Part shown: positions 24,774-35,038 of the stretch, piece by piece
Numbering within the stretch: the first letter of the stretch is position 1
How the letters are laid out: every line of letters starts with the position of its first letter
Source: Planctomycetota bacterium
Lineage (GTDB): Bacteria > Planctomycetota > J058 > JAJDCP01
Length of the DNA: 35,177 nucleotides
Direction of reading: 5' to 3'
Assembly: GCA_029260765.1 (NCBI GenBank)
Contig: JAJDCP010000109.1
Location: forward strand, 1 to 35,177
Position numbers and translations under genes: made by a program
The notes under the pieces: generated by a model
Databases searched by the model: none
Told to the model about the DNA's origin: nothing
What the model saw: the letters and a program-made list of their open reading frames with translations, nothing else

Positions 24774-26185
24774 CAGCGCAGCTCCAGCTCGAGGTTGAAG
24801 TCGTAGAGTGCCTTGCCATCGCGCTCGTTGGTCGCCTGGTTTTCCGTTCGAGCCGCGAGAATGCGAGGGTCGGCAGTCAACAGGCCAGGCACCTCGTTGG
24901 GGGTGTCAGGGTCGGTAGACGTCGCATCGAGGCTCAACCTGGCCCCATCGACGTAGCTCAAGTGGCGTACGAAGACCTTGTTCGGCAGGCGTGACGCCAG
25001 CGCGTGCATGATCTCGGTGGTGGTCGCCCGCCCGGCGTTCCACTCTTGCACGCTGTCGATGGCGCGGTCGGCCTCGCGGTAGCGCTTTGCGCCCGCAGAC
25101 ACCAGGCTGTACTGGCCCTCCAGCTGGGCAACCTCGGCTTCGATCGCCTGCAACTCACGGTAGAAATTGAAACCCAGGGCCAGGAGCAGGACTGCTGCCA
25201 GCACTGCCAACCAAGGCATACGGGAGCGTTTCGCCTGCGGACGCATACCCGTCAAGAGGTCGGCGCAGCCCGGCTGAAACAGGCCCAGGGGGACCGGCAA
25301 TTGGCTGGAGGCCTGCTCGAGGCTGCGGGCCTGGAAGGGGCGGCAGCGCTTGCCCAGCAGCTCCCCGAGCCGGGCCAGCAGCTGCTGCTCGTCGGCCAAT
25401 GGGCCGTAGGCGATCAATTCGCTACAGACCGCCCCTCCCTGAGAACGGTAGGCCGTCTCGGTGCGCTTGATCTCGGCGACGACGCGCTGCAGCCAGGCCT
25501 CGCGGTCTGTTTCCACTTCCGACAACGCCGCGGCACGGCCGAAGCGGTGCTGGCGTTGCTCGATCAGATCGATCTCGACGGTGCGTCGGGCCAGGCGCAC
25601 CAGCATGGTGCTGGCATCGCTGAGCCCGGTATCCCAGTCGATGGCCGCGCGCGCGGCAGCGAGACTGGATACCGTCAGACAGCGAGGCTGCAGACCCGCT
25701 TCTTGCAAGGCCTGCTCGTGCGCCTCGACGACGCTGTTCTCTACCGCGAGCAGGATCACTCGCTGCTGTCCGTCGTGTGTCGGGCCGCACTTCTGGTAGG
25801 CGAGGGCCACGCGCTTGAGCGCGAAGGGGATGCGCTTCTCAGCCTGGAAGATCACCATCTCGCGCAGCTCAGCGTCGGGAGCGCTCGGCAGAGTCAGCCA
25901 CTTGACGATGGCCAGGTGCCGTGGCAGCGATACTGCGACCTCTTGCCCGTGGGGCAGAGCCTGACTGGCGAGCGCGGCACGCACTGCGTGCACACCGCCG
26001 CGCCGCAGCGCGTCCTCCGGGGCGGCGCTGTGTGCGTGCGAGACCACCTGCACCTTGCCGCGGTCGACCTTCAGACAGGTCGCAGCCACGCCGCCAGGGA
26101 GGATCTCTACGATGGTACGCTTGCCGCTGAGCGCTGTAAGGCGCCGCGTCAGGCGTTGCCGCAGAGTCGGACGTTTGGAGGGCAT
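24773..26185 (-). CDS. gspL: GspL-like platform protein (PilM-PilN type)
   Basis: The protein has 470 residues. Residues about 20-315 are a cytoplasmic actin-like domain of the PilM/GspL type (VAVSLPRHLAIVKWLTLP, FQAEKRIPF, MLVRLARRTVEIDLIEQ). A membrane helix lies at 324-341 (PWLAVLAAVLLLALGFNF). A coiled coil and a periplasmic ferredoxin-like PilN domain complete it (MHALASRLPNKVFVRHLSYV). GspL recruits the GspE ATPase to the membrane platform. The QAEKRIPF-type motif is strongly PilM-like, so the protein looks like a PilM-PilN fusion. The start at 26185 has GGAGA upstream and overlaps the gspK 3' end by no coding bases (13 bp gap). Confidence 0.87.
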   Translation of the reverse strand: MPSKRPTLRQRLTRRLTALSGKRTIVEILPGGVAATCLKVDRGKVQVVSHAHSAAPEDALRRGGVHAVRAALASQALPHGQEVAVSLPRHLAIVKWLTLPSAPDAELREMVIFQAEKRIPFALKRVALAYQKCGPTHDGQQRVILLAVENSVVEAHEQALQEAGLQPRCLTVSSLAAARAAIDWDTGLSDASTMLVRLARRTVEIDLIEQRQHRFGRAAALSEVETDREAWLQRVVAEIKRTETAYRSQGGAVCSELIAYGPLADEQQLLARLGELLGKRCRPFQARSLEQASSQLPVPLGLFQPGCADLLTGMRPQAKRSRMPWLAVLAAVLLLALGFNFYRELQAIEAEVAQLEGQYSLVSAGAKRYREADRAIDSVQEWNAGRATTTEIMHALASRLPNKVFVRHLSYVDGARLSLDATSTDPDTPNEVPGLLTADPRILAARTENQATNERDGKALYDFNLELELR

Positions 26186-26198
26186 CGCATTCTCCAGT

Positions 26199-27620
26199 TC
26201 AGGGAGCCTGTTCTTCGTCGTCCGCCGGCAACGGGTTGCCGCGGTGGGTCCAGTCATAGAGGGCACGGAGCTTGGGCGGGTCATAGCTGCGGTCGAGCAC
26301 CGCATAGAGGCGTACGAACACGCCCGACGCGGTGCTTCCCACGCAATCGACGCCAAAGACCGTCGAGCGCACAGTGCACAGTTCCATCACCCGCGTCAGT
26401 TTGTTGAATGGTGAGGCAGGTCCCTGCGTGGCTTCCTCGTTCTGGGCCGCAGTCTCGTCCGCTGGCGCGCCGGTACTGAAGTCGACCACCTCGAGCAACC
26501 AGCCGGGGCCCGCGCCGAGGTCGCCCTGGAAGCGCCGCGCCAGCAAGGCTTCGAGCTCTTCGGGCTGCAGAATACCCCCGAGCGCCGCCTCGAGCACTGC
26601 CCGCGGCGCGGTGTTGAGGTTGATGCGCGCGCCGAGCCGCGCGTCGCTCACATGCGTCAGCTCATTCCAGAGGATGTCGAGGTCGGCGCTGGTCATGCCA
26701 TCGACCTGAGCAAGCTCAGTGATCGGCTGGTTGGCGTTCCGGTCCGCGTGCTCCAGGGCGGCGGCCATCAAGCCCGCGTTGAGGCCCTTCGCGGCCAGGC
26801 GCGTCTGGATTTCCTGCTGCGAGGACTGCAGCGACAAGCGGGCTTCGCCGGCCAACGTGGTGTTGGGCTCGTCGTTGTAGATCGTGCACCAGGTCTGCAA
26901 CCCGAAGTCGAGCTCTGCGTCGGTGTCGTCGAGGGGCAGACGGTCTTCGCCGTCGCTCTCGTTGGTCTCCAGCACGAAGTTGGCGTTCCAATCCTCACCG
27001 TACAGGATGTGGGCATCGAAACCGTGGATGCGCAACAGCTCGTCGAAACTCTCCAGCGCCGCGTTCTTGCAGTGGTAGCCAGATGCAAGGCCGGCGTAGT
27101 GGCTCTCTTCGGCGCCGGAGACGCCGCTCAGGTCTCCATCTTCATCCACCCAGTCGGCATAGGCATCGATGATGGTCGGGTCCTGGTCGAAGGGCGGCAA
27201 CAGCGAGAAGGCGAAGACGGTTTCCCCCCGGGCGTCGATCATCTGCAGGTTGAGGTCGAGCTTGCCCGACTCGTCGACCAGGCCATAGCGCAGGGGTTCG
27301 GCATCGGTACGCTCTTCCTCGTCGAGTGGCGCGACCACAGAGAAGAAAACCCCGTCTGCGACCTCCATCTCCTTGAGCCAGCCGTCGGCATTCCACCACT
27401 CGTCTTCTGCGCTGTCGCCGGGCCGCTCATCGACCGCCAACAAGGCGATGGCGGCGTCGATGCCGCTCAAGGCGGCCTGCCTGGCCCGCATCCTGTCGAG
27501 GTCGCGGCGCGCGATGGCGCTCTCACTGCGGGCCATCAGGGCCAGCGCCAGCACCGAGGCGGTCACCAGCACCGAGACCCACAGACACACGATCAGGATG
27601 ATGCCGCGTCGACCTCTCAT
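26199..27620 (-). CDS. gspK: Type II secretion minor pseudopilin GspK
   Basis: This 473-residue large minor pseudopilin caps the pseudopilus tip with GspI and GspJ. The leader is MRGRRG followed by IILIVCLWVSVLVTASVLAL. As in known GspK it lacks the Glu at position 5 of the mature helix. A long domain follows with GLVDESGKLDLNLQ (the typical EDG/NLN region), helical SAM-like repeats (LAQVDGMTSADLDILW) and ARINLNTAPRAVL, a hallmark of the family. The protein is longer than the usual 320 residues, with acidic insertions around residues 60-110 and 200-230. Its ATG overlaps the gspJ stop by 4 bp. Confidence 0.95.
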   Translation of the reverse strand: MRGRRGIILIVCLWVSVLVTASVLALALMARSESAIARRDLDRMRARQAALSGIDAAIALLAVDERPGDSAEDEWWNADGWLKEMEVADGVFFSVVAPLDEEERTDAEPLRYGLVDESGKLDLNLQMIDARGETVFAFSLLPPFDQDPTIIDAYADWVDEDGDLSGVSGAEESHYAGLASGYHCKNAALESFDELLRIHGFDAHILYGEDWNANFVLETNESDGEDRLPLDDTDAELDFGLQTWCTIYNDEPNTTLAGEARLSLQSSQQEIQTRLAAKGLNAGLMAAALEHADRNANQPITELAQVDGMTSADLDILWNELTHVSDARLGARINLNTAPRAVLEAALGGILQPEELEALLARRFQGDLGAGPGWLLEVVDFSTGAPADETAAQNEEATQGPASPFNKLTRVMELCTVRSTVFGVDCVGSTASGVFVRLYAVLDRSYDPPKLRALYDWTHRGNPLPADDEEQAP

Positions 27621-28423
27621 CGTCCGCCACCTCCACCTGTGCCGGGGCCGGCGCCTCCGGCTCCAGCTCCGCCGCCCTGGCCTTCCGTCTCTTCCTCTTG
27701 CAGTTGCTCGGGCTCGACGGCCAGGTCTTCGACAACCTCGGCCTGGCGTAGATGCACCACCGCCGACCAGACCTCGGGGTCCCGCTGGCCGCGGGCGATC
27801 TCGAGCTCCTCTTCTTCGTCAGCGGCTGCCAGCTCAATGCTCACCCGCACGGCCAGAGGCAGGCCCTCGGAGGTCTGCGTGTCCCAGACTTCCTGCCAGG
27901 CCTCGCCGTCGAAATACTCGACCACGAAGCCCACGACTCCGGGCAACAGCAACTCCCAACCATTGGCTTCGCTCTGCTCGTCGTACGGAAGATCGGTTCC
28001 CAGCGAGCGGACACGGTCCAGCACGCTGTCGGCCTGGCGGTACAGCCCGAACTCGGACTCGCCGTCGGCCTCGGTGTAGAGCCGGTAGCTCAGGCTGAGC
28101 AGGTCGCTCTCGCCAGGGCCGGCCCGGAAGGCGCTGTTGGTCTGGCTGATGAAGCGCAGCTCCGAGATGCTGCGGCCATCGAGCTCTTCGTTTTCGCCGG
28201 TCAGTCCGGCGTCGTAGATGCCGCCGCTGACCAGGGCGCTGCGCAGCTCGCGGCAGATCATATGCAGTCCGATGCGCAACGAGCGCCGCTTCTCCTGTCG
28301 CGCCTCCGTGCGGCGCTGGGCGTCACGGATCAGCGAAAAGGTCGAAAACGCTCCCGCGCCCACCAGGGCGAACAACAAACCCGCGATCAACAATTCGAGC
28401 AGAGTGAATCCGCGCCGGTTCAT
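27617..28423 (-). CDS. gspJ: Type II secretion minor pseudopilin GspJ
   Basis: The protein has 268 residues with the type III leader MNRRG|FTLLELLIAG, cleaved before Phe, with Glu at mature position 5. The hydrophobic helix continues to about residue 30. The globular domain includes ICRELRSAL and VVEYFDGEAWQEVWDTQ, typical of GspJ. The C-terminal 40 residues are rich in Glu, then Gly/Ala/Pro (a flexible tail unusual for the family). The Met at 28423 was chosen because it gives the standard short leader and overlaps the gspI stop by 4 bp. Confidence 0.92.
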   Translation of the reverse strand: MNRRGFTLLELLIAGLLFALVGAGAFSTFSLIRDAQRRTEARQEKRRSLRIGLHMICRELRSALVSGGIYDAGLTGENEELDGRSISELRFISQTNSAFRAGPGESDLLSLSYRLYTEADGESEFGLYRQADSVLDRVRSLGTDLPYDEQSEANGWELLLPGVVGFVVEYFDGEAWQEVWDTQTSEGLPLAVRVSIELAAADEEEELEIARGQRDPEVWSAVVHLRQAEVVEDLAVEPEQLQEEETEGQGGGAGAGGAGPGTGGGGGR

Positions 28424-28776
28424 CGCAACCCCCGATACAACCAACGGGTGGCCGATAGCGTTTCGGGCTCGTCGTCATTGCCCCAGTAGACGGTGGCGGT
28501 GACGGCATCGAGGTCGATCTGGTCGGTCGAGTCGACTTCGAGGGTCCAGCTATAGCCGGCCAGCTCGTCGAACTCGCCGTCGTCGCTCTCGACCTGCAGC
28601 TCTCCGCAGGCCACGCGCTCGAGCAGCTGTTCGAGCAACACCGAGGCGCGGCTCTGGCGCGCGGCGATGCTGTCCGCCCGCAAACTGACCACTGCCGCGG
28701 AGCCAGCCGAGGCGGCCAGTACGACTACGATGACCAGGGCCACCAGGGCCTCCACCAATGCCGCTCCGCGCGTCAT
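28420..28776 (-). CDS. gspI: Type II secretion minor pseudopilin GspI
   Basis: The 118-residue protein has the leader MTRG followed by AALVEALVALVIVVVLAA, with Glu at mature position 5. The cleavage residue is followed by Ala rather than Phe or Met, which is tolerated but less common. The rest is a small domain with YSWTLEVDSTD and VTATVYW, as expected for GspI (family about 120 residues). The start at 28776 overlaps the gspH stop by 4 bp; an upstream in-frame Met at 28794 is the alternative. It nucleates the tip complex with GspJ and GspK. Confidence 0.88.
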   Translation of the reverse strand: MTRGAALVEALVALVIVVVLAASAGSAAVVSLRADSIAARQSRASVLLEQLLERVACGELQVESDDGEFDELAGYSWTLEVDSTDQIDLDAVTATVYWGNDDEPETLSATRWLYRGLR

Positions 28777-29303
28777 TCCGAAGCCTCCTGCCACAGACGC
28801 AGCAGTTTGAGGCGCGAGGTGGTGCGTGCGACCCGGATCGCCAGAGTCTCGCCTTCAGGGCTGCTCAGGCGCATCTCGCAGGGGTCCGCGCTGCCGTCGG
28901 CATAGAAGTGCACATGGTTTGCTTCGAGGCAGTTGCAGGCTTCTTCGCCGTAGTAGACCGTCTCGTTGAAGCTCGTGCGTCCATCGAGCACGAACGGACG
29001 AGCCCAGTGGATCGGTATGTTCTCGAAGTCCTCGGCCAGCGGATAGCTGCCCTCCGCCATGCCGAAACGGACTTCGCTGGGCTCGACGTACAGCTCGAGC
29101 CGCACGCTGCGCCCGTTTTTGATGGCGTAGCTGGAGGCCAACCGCGCCAGCGCCTGCAACCGCAACCCGTTGCTCTCCAGATGGGCCCTCTCAGAGCGGC
29201 CCGCGAGCGCAGGGATGACCAGGCCCGCCAGCACCGCCAGGATGGCGATGACCAACACGAGCTCTAGCAGACTGAAGCCTCTCTGGCGGGGAGCAGTATG
29301 CAC
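28773..29303 (-). CDS. gspH: Type II secretion minor pseudopilin GspH
   Basis: The leader ends RQRG and is followed by FSLLELVLVIAILAVLAGLV, with Glu at mature position 5. The remaining domain (about 130 residues) has the GspH-like LRLQALARLASSYAIKNG and later FYADGSADPCEMRL. It sits after gspG, as usual. The start is uncertain. A GTG at 29303, five bases past the gspG stop, gives a 9-residue leader and 176 residues in all. An ATG at 29357 would give a 27-residue leader and overlap gspG by 50 bp. I prefer the GTG because prepilin leaders are short and basic, but its GGGGAG ribosome site is rather far away (12 nt). Confidence 0.85.
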   Translation of the reverse strand: MHTAPRQRGFSLLELVLVIAILAVLAGLVIPALAGRSERAHLESNGLRLQALARLASSYAIKNGRSVRLELYVEPSEVRFGMAEGSYPLAEDFENIPIHWARPFVLDGRTSFNETVYYGEEACNCLEANHVHFYADGSADPCEMRLSSPEGETLAIRVARTTSRLKLLRLWQEASE

Positions 29304-29307
29304 GGGT

Positions 29308-29739
29308 CTATTCGGCTCCCCAGTTGGTGATGTCGTCGTCGGTTCCGTGCTGGGCATCCGGTCCTGCCGAGGACAGGTCGTAGCTGTCGGAGTTGTGCTT
29401 GCCGGGGCTGACGTACTTGTATTCAGTCCCGAAGGGGTCGGAAGGGATCCCGTTCTTCATGTACGGCCGCTTCCACTGATCGGGCACCGGGCTGGTGGTC
29501 GGCTTCTCGACGAGCGCCTTGAGGCCTTGCGCCGTGGTCGGGTAGACGCCGTTCTCGCCTTCGTACATCTGCAATGCGACGTCGAACGAGGTCAGCTGCG
29601 TGCCCGCGGCGGTGACCTTGGCTTCCTGGGTCCGGCCGGTGAAGTTCGGCACGACCAGGGCCGCCAGGACGCCGAGGATGACGACGACCATGATCAGCTC
29701 GATCAGGGTGAAGCCGCGTGTGGGTCGTGAGGTTCTCAT
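29308..29739 (-). CDS. gspG: Type II secretion major pseudopilin GspG
   Basis: This 143-residue protein is the main subunit of the pseudopilus that pushes substrates through the secretin. The leader MRTSRPTRG is cleaved before FTLIELIMVVVILGVLAALV, with Glu at mature position 5. The family hallmark YEGENGVYPTTAQGLKALV follows, then DPFGTEYKYVSPG and the C-terminal calcium site region SYDLSSAGPDAQHGTDDDI, which keeps the acidic ligands. AAGGAG precedes the ATG. The calcium site is structurally required in studied GspG proteins. Length is standard. Confidence 0.98.
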   Translation of the reverse strand: MRTSRPTRGFTLIELIMVVVILGVLAALVVPNFTGRTQEAKVTAAGTQLTSFDVALQMYEGENGVYPTTAQGLKALVEKPTTSPVPDQWKRPYMKNGIPSDPFGTEYKYVSPGKHNSDSYDLSSAGPDAQHGTDDDITNWGAE

Positions 29740-29760
29740 TGCGGTGCTCCTTTGGAATTT

Positions 29761-30966
29761 TTAGTGCACGAGCGTGTTGAGAGTGAAGACCGGCAGCAGC
29801 ATGGCGACGACCACGAAGCCAACGACGCTTCCGACGAAAACGAGTGCCAGGATCTCGAGACTGGTCACGAGCAGCTGCAGCGACTCGTTGACCTCGCGCT
29901 CAAAGGCCTGGGAGATCCGGATCAATACCTTGTCGAGGGTGCCGCTCTCTTCGCCGGTCGCGGTCATGTCGACGGCGTGACGAGGGATCAGCCCGGTCTG
30001 GCCGAGGGCGCGTGCGACCGAGATTCCCTCACCCACCCGTTCGGCCACCGGCTCGAGGCGTTGCTCGAAGTGCAGGTTTCCGCAGCCTTTAACCGCGATC
30101 TCCAGCGCCTTGAGGATCGGCACACCACTCTGCAGCAGCAGGCCGAGGCTGCGCGCAAAACGAGCGATGGCGGTCTTGGCGACGAGCGTCTTGAGGATCG
30201 GAATGCGCAGCTTGAGGTAGTCGAAGGCCACGCGACCCTCAGGGGTCTGCAGGCGCATGCCCAGGAAGACTCCGACCACACCTACGACCGCGACGATGTA
30301 GAGCAGGTTGCCCCGCAGGAAGTTCGAGAAGCCGACCAGCACCTGGGTGATCGCCGGCAGCTCTCCGCCCATATCTTTGTAGATCTCCCCGAACTGGGGT
30401 ACGAAGTAGACCAGCAAGAAGGCCACGGCCAGCGTGCCCAGACACAGCACGATCATCGGATAGGCCAGCGAAGTCACGATCTTGCTGCGCAGGGCGGCCT
30501 CTTCTTCTGCGAAATCGGCCACCCGCGTCAGGGCCAGATCGAGGAATCCGCCGGCTTCCCCCGCGCGCACCAGCTCGATCGCGGAGGTATCGAAGATCTT
30601 GGGAAACGCGCGCATCGCATCGTGCAGGGCGCTGCCGCCCTGAACCTCGCCGAGGATCGATTTGGCGACGTGTCCCGAAGGGCGATCTTCGAGCTGGCCG
30701 GCGATGGACTGCAGGCCCTTTTCCAGAGGAACTCCGGCGGAAAGCAGGTCGGACAGCTGACGGAAGAAGCTGGTGCGCTCGCGGCGCGACCAGCGGTCGC
30801 TCGAGACGCCACCAGCAGCGCTCGCCCCGTCGGCGCTCTCGATGCTGATCGGGAACCAGCCGCGGCGGTCGAGGATCTCGGCGATGGCCTTGCGCGATTC
30901 AGCGGTGAGCAGGCCTTGCTCTTCGCCTCCTGCGGCATTGCGTGCTTTGAATTTGAACTCGGCCAC
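29761..30966 (-). CDS. gspF: Type II secretion inner-membrane protein GspF
   Basis: The 401-residue polytopic protein couples the GspE ATPase to pseudopilus assembly. It starts with MAEFKFKARNAAGGEEQGLLTAES, typical of GspF. Two GspF/PilC domains follow (about 70-190 and 270-395). Membrane helices lie near 165-190, 215-240 and 370-395. Motifs include FFRQLSDLLSAGVPLEKGLQ, with its repeat FARSLGLLLQSGVPILKALE in the second domain, and TGEESGTLDKVL. It is 21 bp from gspG and 18 bp from gspE. Confidence 0.97.
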   Translation of the reverse strand: MAEFKFKARNAAGGEEQGLLTAESRKAIAEILDRRGWFPISIESADGASAAGGVSSDRWSRRERTSFFRQLSDLLSAGVPLEKGLQSIAGQLEDRPSGHVAKSILGEVQGGSALHDAMRAFPKIFDTSAIELVRAGEAGGFLDLALTRVADFAEEEAALRSKIVTSLAYPMIVLCLGTLAVAFLLVYFVPQFGEIYKDMGGELPAITQVLVGFSNFLRGNLLYIVAVVGVVGVFLGMRLQTPEGRVAFDYLKLRIPILKTLVAKTAIARFARSLGLLLQSGVPILKALEIAVKGCGNLHFEQRLEPVAERVGEGISVARALGQTGLIPRHAVDMTATGEESGTLDKVLIRISQAFEREVNESLQLLVTSLEILALVFVGSVVGFVVVAMLLPVFTLNTLVH

Positions 30967-30984
30967 GGTGTTTCCTCGCCTCTC

Positions 30985-32673
<1,689 letters not shown>

Positions 32674-32779
32674 GCTTGTCTCCGCAGGCGTGCACTCTGC
32701 ACGCTGCTGGCACATCGCGTGCCGTTGTTGCTCGGGCCGCCTGGGCGGGCTCCGCGACTTCCGCAGGCAGGTGGCTGCC

Positions 32780-32831
32780 AAGTGCTGGTTGACACGCCGC
32801 CCCCAGCACTTTCCAGACCATCAACTTTATA
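32780..32831 (-). promoter_or_regulatory. Inverted repeat and possible -10 upstream of gspE
   Basis: AAGTGCTGG (32780-32788) and CCAGCACTT (32803-32811) are perfect 9-bp arms 14 bp apart. They lie between the ligase stop and the gspE start. Just upstream on the minus strand is TATAAA (32831-32826), a possible -10 without a good -35. No U-tract follows the repeat, so an operator or leader structure is more likely than a terminator. Confidence 0.4.
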
Positions 32832-32853
32832 CCCGGCGAAGATTACGCGATTG

Positions 32854-34347
32854 TTACGGGGCCAGCTTCCTCCGCAGCCGCCAGGAATCAGGCCTGCCGG
32901 TGTGCGTCATGGCTCGCTGCCGCAATCTACGGTGTAGCTCGGCGGTGCGTTGGAACTGCATCCGGCCCGCGGCCAGCAACAGACCCGCCAGGAAATAGGA
33001 GTGGGATGCGGTTTCAATCTTGTAGAACTGCTGCTCGCCCGCCGCGTAGACCAGACAGCAGAAGAGCGAGACGAACAGTCCCACCCCCAGCGCACGTTCA
33101 GCGGGAAAATAGACACGCCGGAGGCGTCGCCCTTCGACCGACAGGATGCGCCACCAGAACAACAGGAAGGCGATGAGGCCGGGAAAACCGAGCTGCGACA
33201 GCACCTCGAGGTAGGTGTTGTGCCAACGGGGCAGCAGGGGCGTTGACAGCTCGGACAGTGAACCGTCGATCCGTAGTGTCAGGAATCCACCCCAACCCGT
33301 TCCTGTCAGTGGGTAGGCGGCCGCGGTTGCCCAAGCGATCTCCATGCGCACGAAACGGTGCTGCAGGGAGCTGTCGGGCGTCAAGGTCTCGGCGACCAGG
33401 CGGTTCTCGAACATGCGCTCGAGGGACTCTCCGAGCGGCGAGAGCAGCATGGCCATCGCCAGAATCAGGGCGCCCAGACTCAGCAGTGCCTTGCGCTGCG
33501 CCAGCAATGCAAACACTACGAAGCCGCCCGCCAGTGCGATCCAGCCGGTGCGCGTTTTGGACAGCACGAGCGCGGCGCAGCACATGCCGCAGAACAGGAT
33601 CAGCGGGACGCGCCAGCGCGCGAAGCCCTGCGTGAACATCAACCCCAGGGCAACGAACACCAGCGGCAGCTGGTAGCCGACGAACACGTTCAGTGCGCCC
33701 CAGCTATCGACCGAGAGGCGCTCTTCTGCCAGGTCGCTGAGCTCCATGCCGCCGACCAACGCGGTCACCAGGGGGATCAGAGAGAACAACAGCGTCAGCC
33801 CCAGCGTCCGCTGCAGGCTGCGTTGATCGCGGATGCAATCGGGGATCAGGAAGAGATAGAACGCATACAGGAGATATGCCTTGAGCTCGACCAGGATGTT
33901 GACACGCGCAACCTTGAACCAGAAAAAGGCCGTCACCACGCCCGCGGCCGCCAAGGCGACAAACAGGTGCAGCGGCCGGGAAAAATAGCGGGTCGGGAAG
34001 AGCGGCTGCTTGAGCAGCATCCGGCGTCCGATCCATAGTCCCAGAATCGCCAGCGTCAAGAGCTCGTTGACAGAGGTGAAGTATCCCGTGCGCCAGGCAT
34101 AGGCGAAGCCGGTCTGCGAGATCAGCAGGGCCAGCAGCACCGGGATCAAAGTCTTGTAGCGCTCGAAGTTCTGGAACAGGGCCACCAGCAGCAGGCCGCT
34201 CAATCCCCCGACAACGGCGAATTTGAGCAGCCGTGCCGAGTCGGCAGCGATGAACTCGCCGAGGACCAGCAGTCCCATGACCAGGAGCGCCCATGGCAGC
34301 AGCGAGGCGTAGCGGCCGGTCGCCGCGGGCTGAGGTGGCTCAAGCAT
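32854..34347 (-). CDS. O-antigen ligase-type membrane protein (Wzy_C family)
   Basis: The 497-residue protein has about 11-12 membrane helices and a large periplasmic loop before the last helices. The family motif RWHNTYLEVLSQLGFPGLIAF sits in the second half, as in WaaL ligases and Wzy polymerases. LSLKTRTGW-like LVLSKTRTGWIALAGGFVVF and GTGWGGF are also typical. The protein should join or polymerise lipid-linked glycans on the outer face of the inner membrane. Ligase versus polymerase cannot be separated by eye. The Met at 34347 was chosen because it overlaps the upstream gene by 8 bp, so the two are translationally coupled. No other polysaccharide genes are in the window. Confidence 0.85.
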   Translation of the reverse strand: MLEPPQPAATGRYASLLPWALLVMGLLVLGEFIAADSARLLKFAVVGGLSGLLLVALFQNFERYKTLIPVLLALLISQTGFAYAWRTGYFTSVNELLTLAILGLWIGRRMLLKQPLFPTRYFSRPLHLFVALAAAGVVTAFFWFKVARVNILVELKAYLLYAFYLFLIPDCIRDQRSLQRTLGLTLLFSLIPLVTALVGGMELSDLAEERLSVDSWGALNVFVGYQLPLVFVALGLMFTQGFARWRVPLILFCGMCCAALVLSKTRTGWIALAGGFVVFALLAQRKALLSLGALILAMAMLLSPLGESLERMFENRLVAETLTPDSSLQHRFVRMEIAWATAAAYPLTGTGWGGFLTLRIDGSLSELSTPLLPRWHNTYLEVLSQLGFPGLIAFLLFWWRILSVEGRRLRRVYFPAERALGVGLFVSLFCCLVYAAGEQQFYKIETASHSYFLAGLLLAAGRMQFQRTAELHRRLRQRAMTHTGRPDSWRLRRKLAP

Positions 34348-34768
34348 CGTCGGATGGCTCGAGGGAGAACAACAGCAGCTGGCGGCTGCCAGGCTCAAGC
34401 AGCCGGGGGCGGTTCAACTCGATGCCATGCCTGCAGCGATCGAGCTGTGCGGGCAGCTCAGCGTGGAAGTCGGCCAGCTGGGCGTCGAGCCAGCTGCGCG
34501 CCTCGCTGCTGGGCTCCCAGCTGAAGAGCTCGAGCTGGCGGTAGGCGCTGCCCTTACGAGGAGCCAGGCGCAACCCGCGGGCGGCGCCTTCCTTCTCGAG
34601 CTTACGGAAGAAGCGGCGCCGGTTGTTGTAGAGGCCGTCGCACAGCCTGCAACGGGACTGCCGGTAGAGCTGCCCGGTGTCGAGGCGCTCGGGCTGTTTA
34701 TGCCGGGGTGGGAACTCCTCCAGCAACAGGTCGCGCTCGCATTCGGGGCAGCGTCGGCTTTCACCCAT
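34340..34768 (-). CDS. Small CxxC zinc-binding protein of unknown function
   Basis: The 142-residue protein begins MGESRRCPEC. Cys7-x2-Cys10 and Cys40-x2-Cys43 (SRCRLCDG) are 29 residues apart and probably bind one zinc ion in a treble-clef or zinc-ribbon fold. A basic helix rich in Arg follows (LYNNRRRFFRKLEKEG). The C-terminal 80 residues are charged and helical, without a known domain. The front half resembles the zinc parts of HNH-type or endonuclease VII-like nucleases, but I see no HNH catalytic residues. It is translationally linked to the ligase gene. GGAAGGA precedes the ATG. Confidence 0.75.
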   Translation of the reverse strand: MGESRRCPECERDLLLEEFPPRHKQPERLDTGQLYRQSRCRLCDGLYNNRRRFFRKLEKEGAARGLRLAPRKGSAYRQLELFSWEPSSEARSWLDAQLADFHAELPAQLDRCRHGIELNRPRLLEPGSRQLLLFSLEPSDDA

Positions 34769-34884
34769 GGCCGGTCCTTCCCGTGCAGATGAGGTCTGTA
34801 GTGTAGTGTAGCGCGCGCTCCGGGGGTAGGGGAGGGCGGCGAGTTCTTGCTGGATGTCCCGGTCGCCCGGGAAGACCCTGCAGT

Positions 34885-35038
34885 GTCGGAGTCGGGGTCG
34901 CGGTCGGGTTCAGATTCGGATTCGAGTTCGGGCTCGGGCTCGCGCTCGCGCTCGGACTCGGGCTCGGACTCGGACTCGGACTCGGACTCGGACTCGGACT
35001 CGGACTCGGACTCGGATTCGGACTCGGACTCGGACTCC
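34885..35038. repeat. Hexanucleotide (CTCGGA)n tract
   Basis: Six-base units TCGGNN run through this stretch. The part from about 34963 to 35036 is nearly pure CTCGGA, about a dozen units with one variant. It is the same repeat class as the sigma-tail tract at 5446-5856, in the same orientation (Glu-Ser on the minus strand). Confidence 0.95.
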
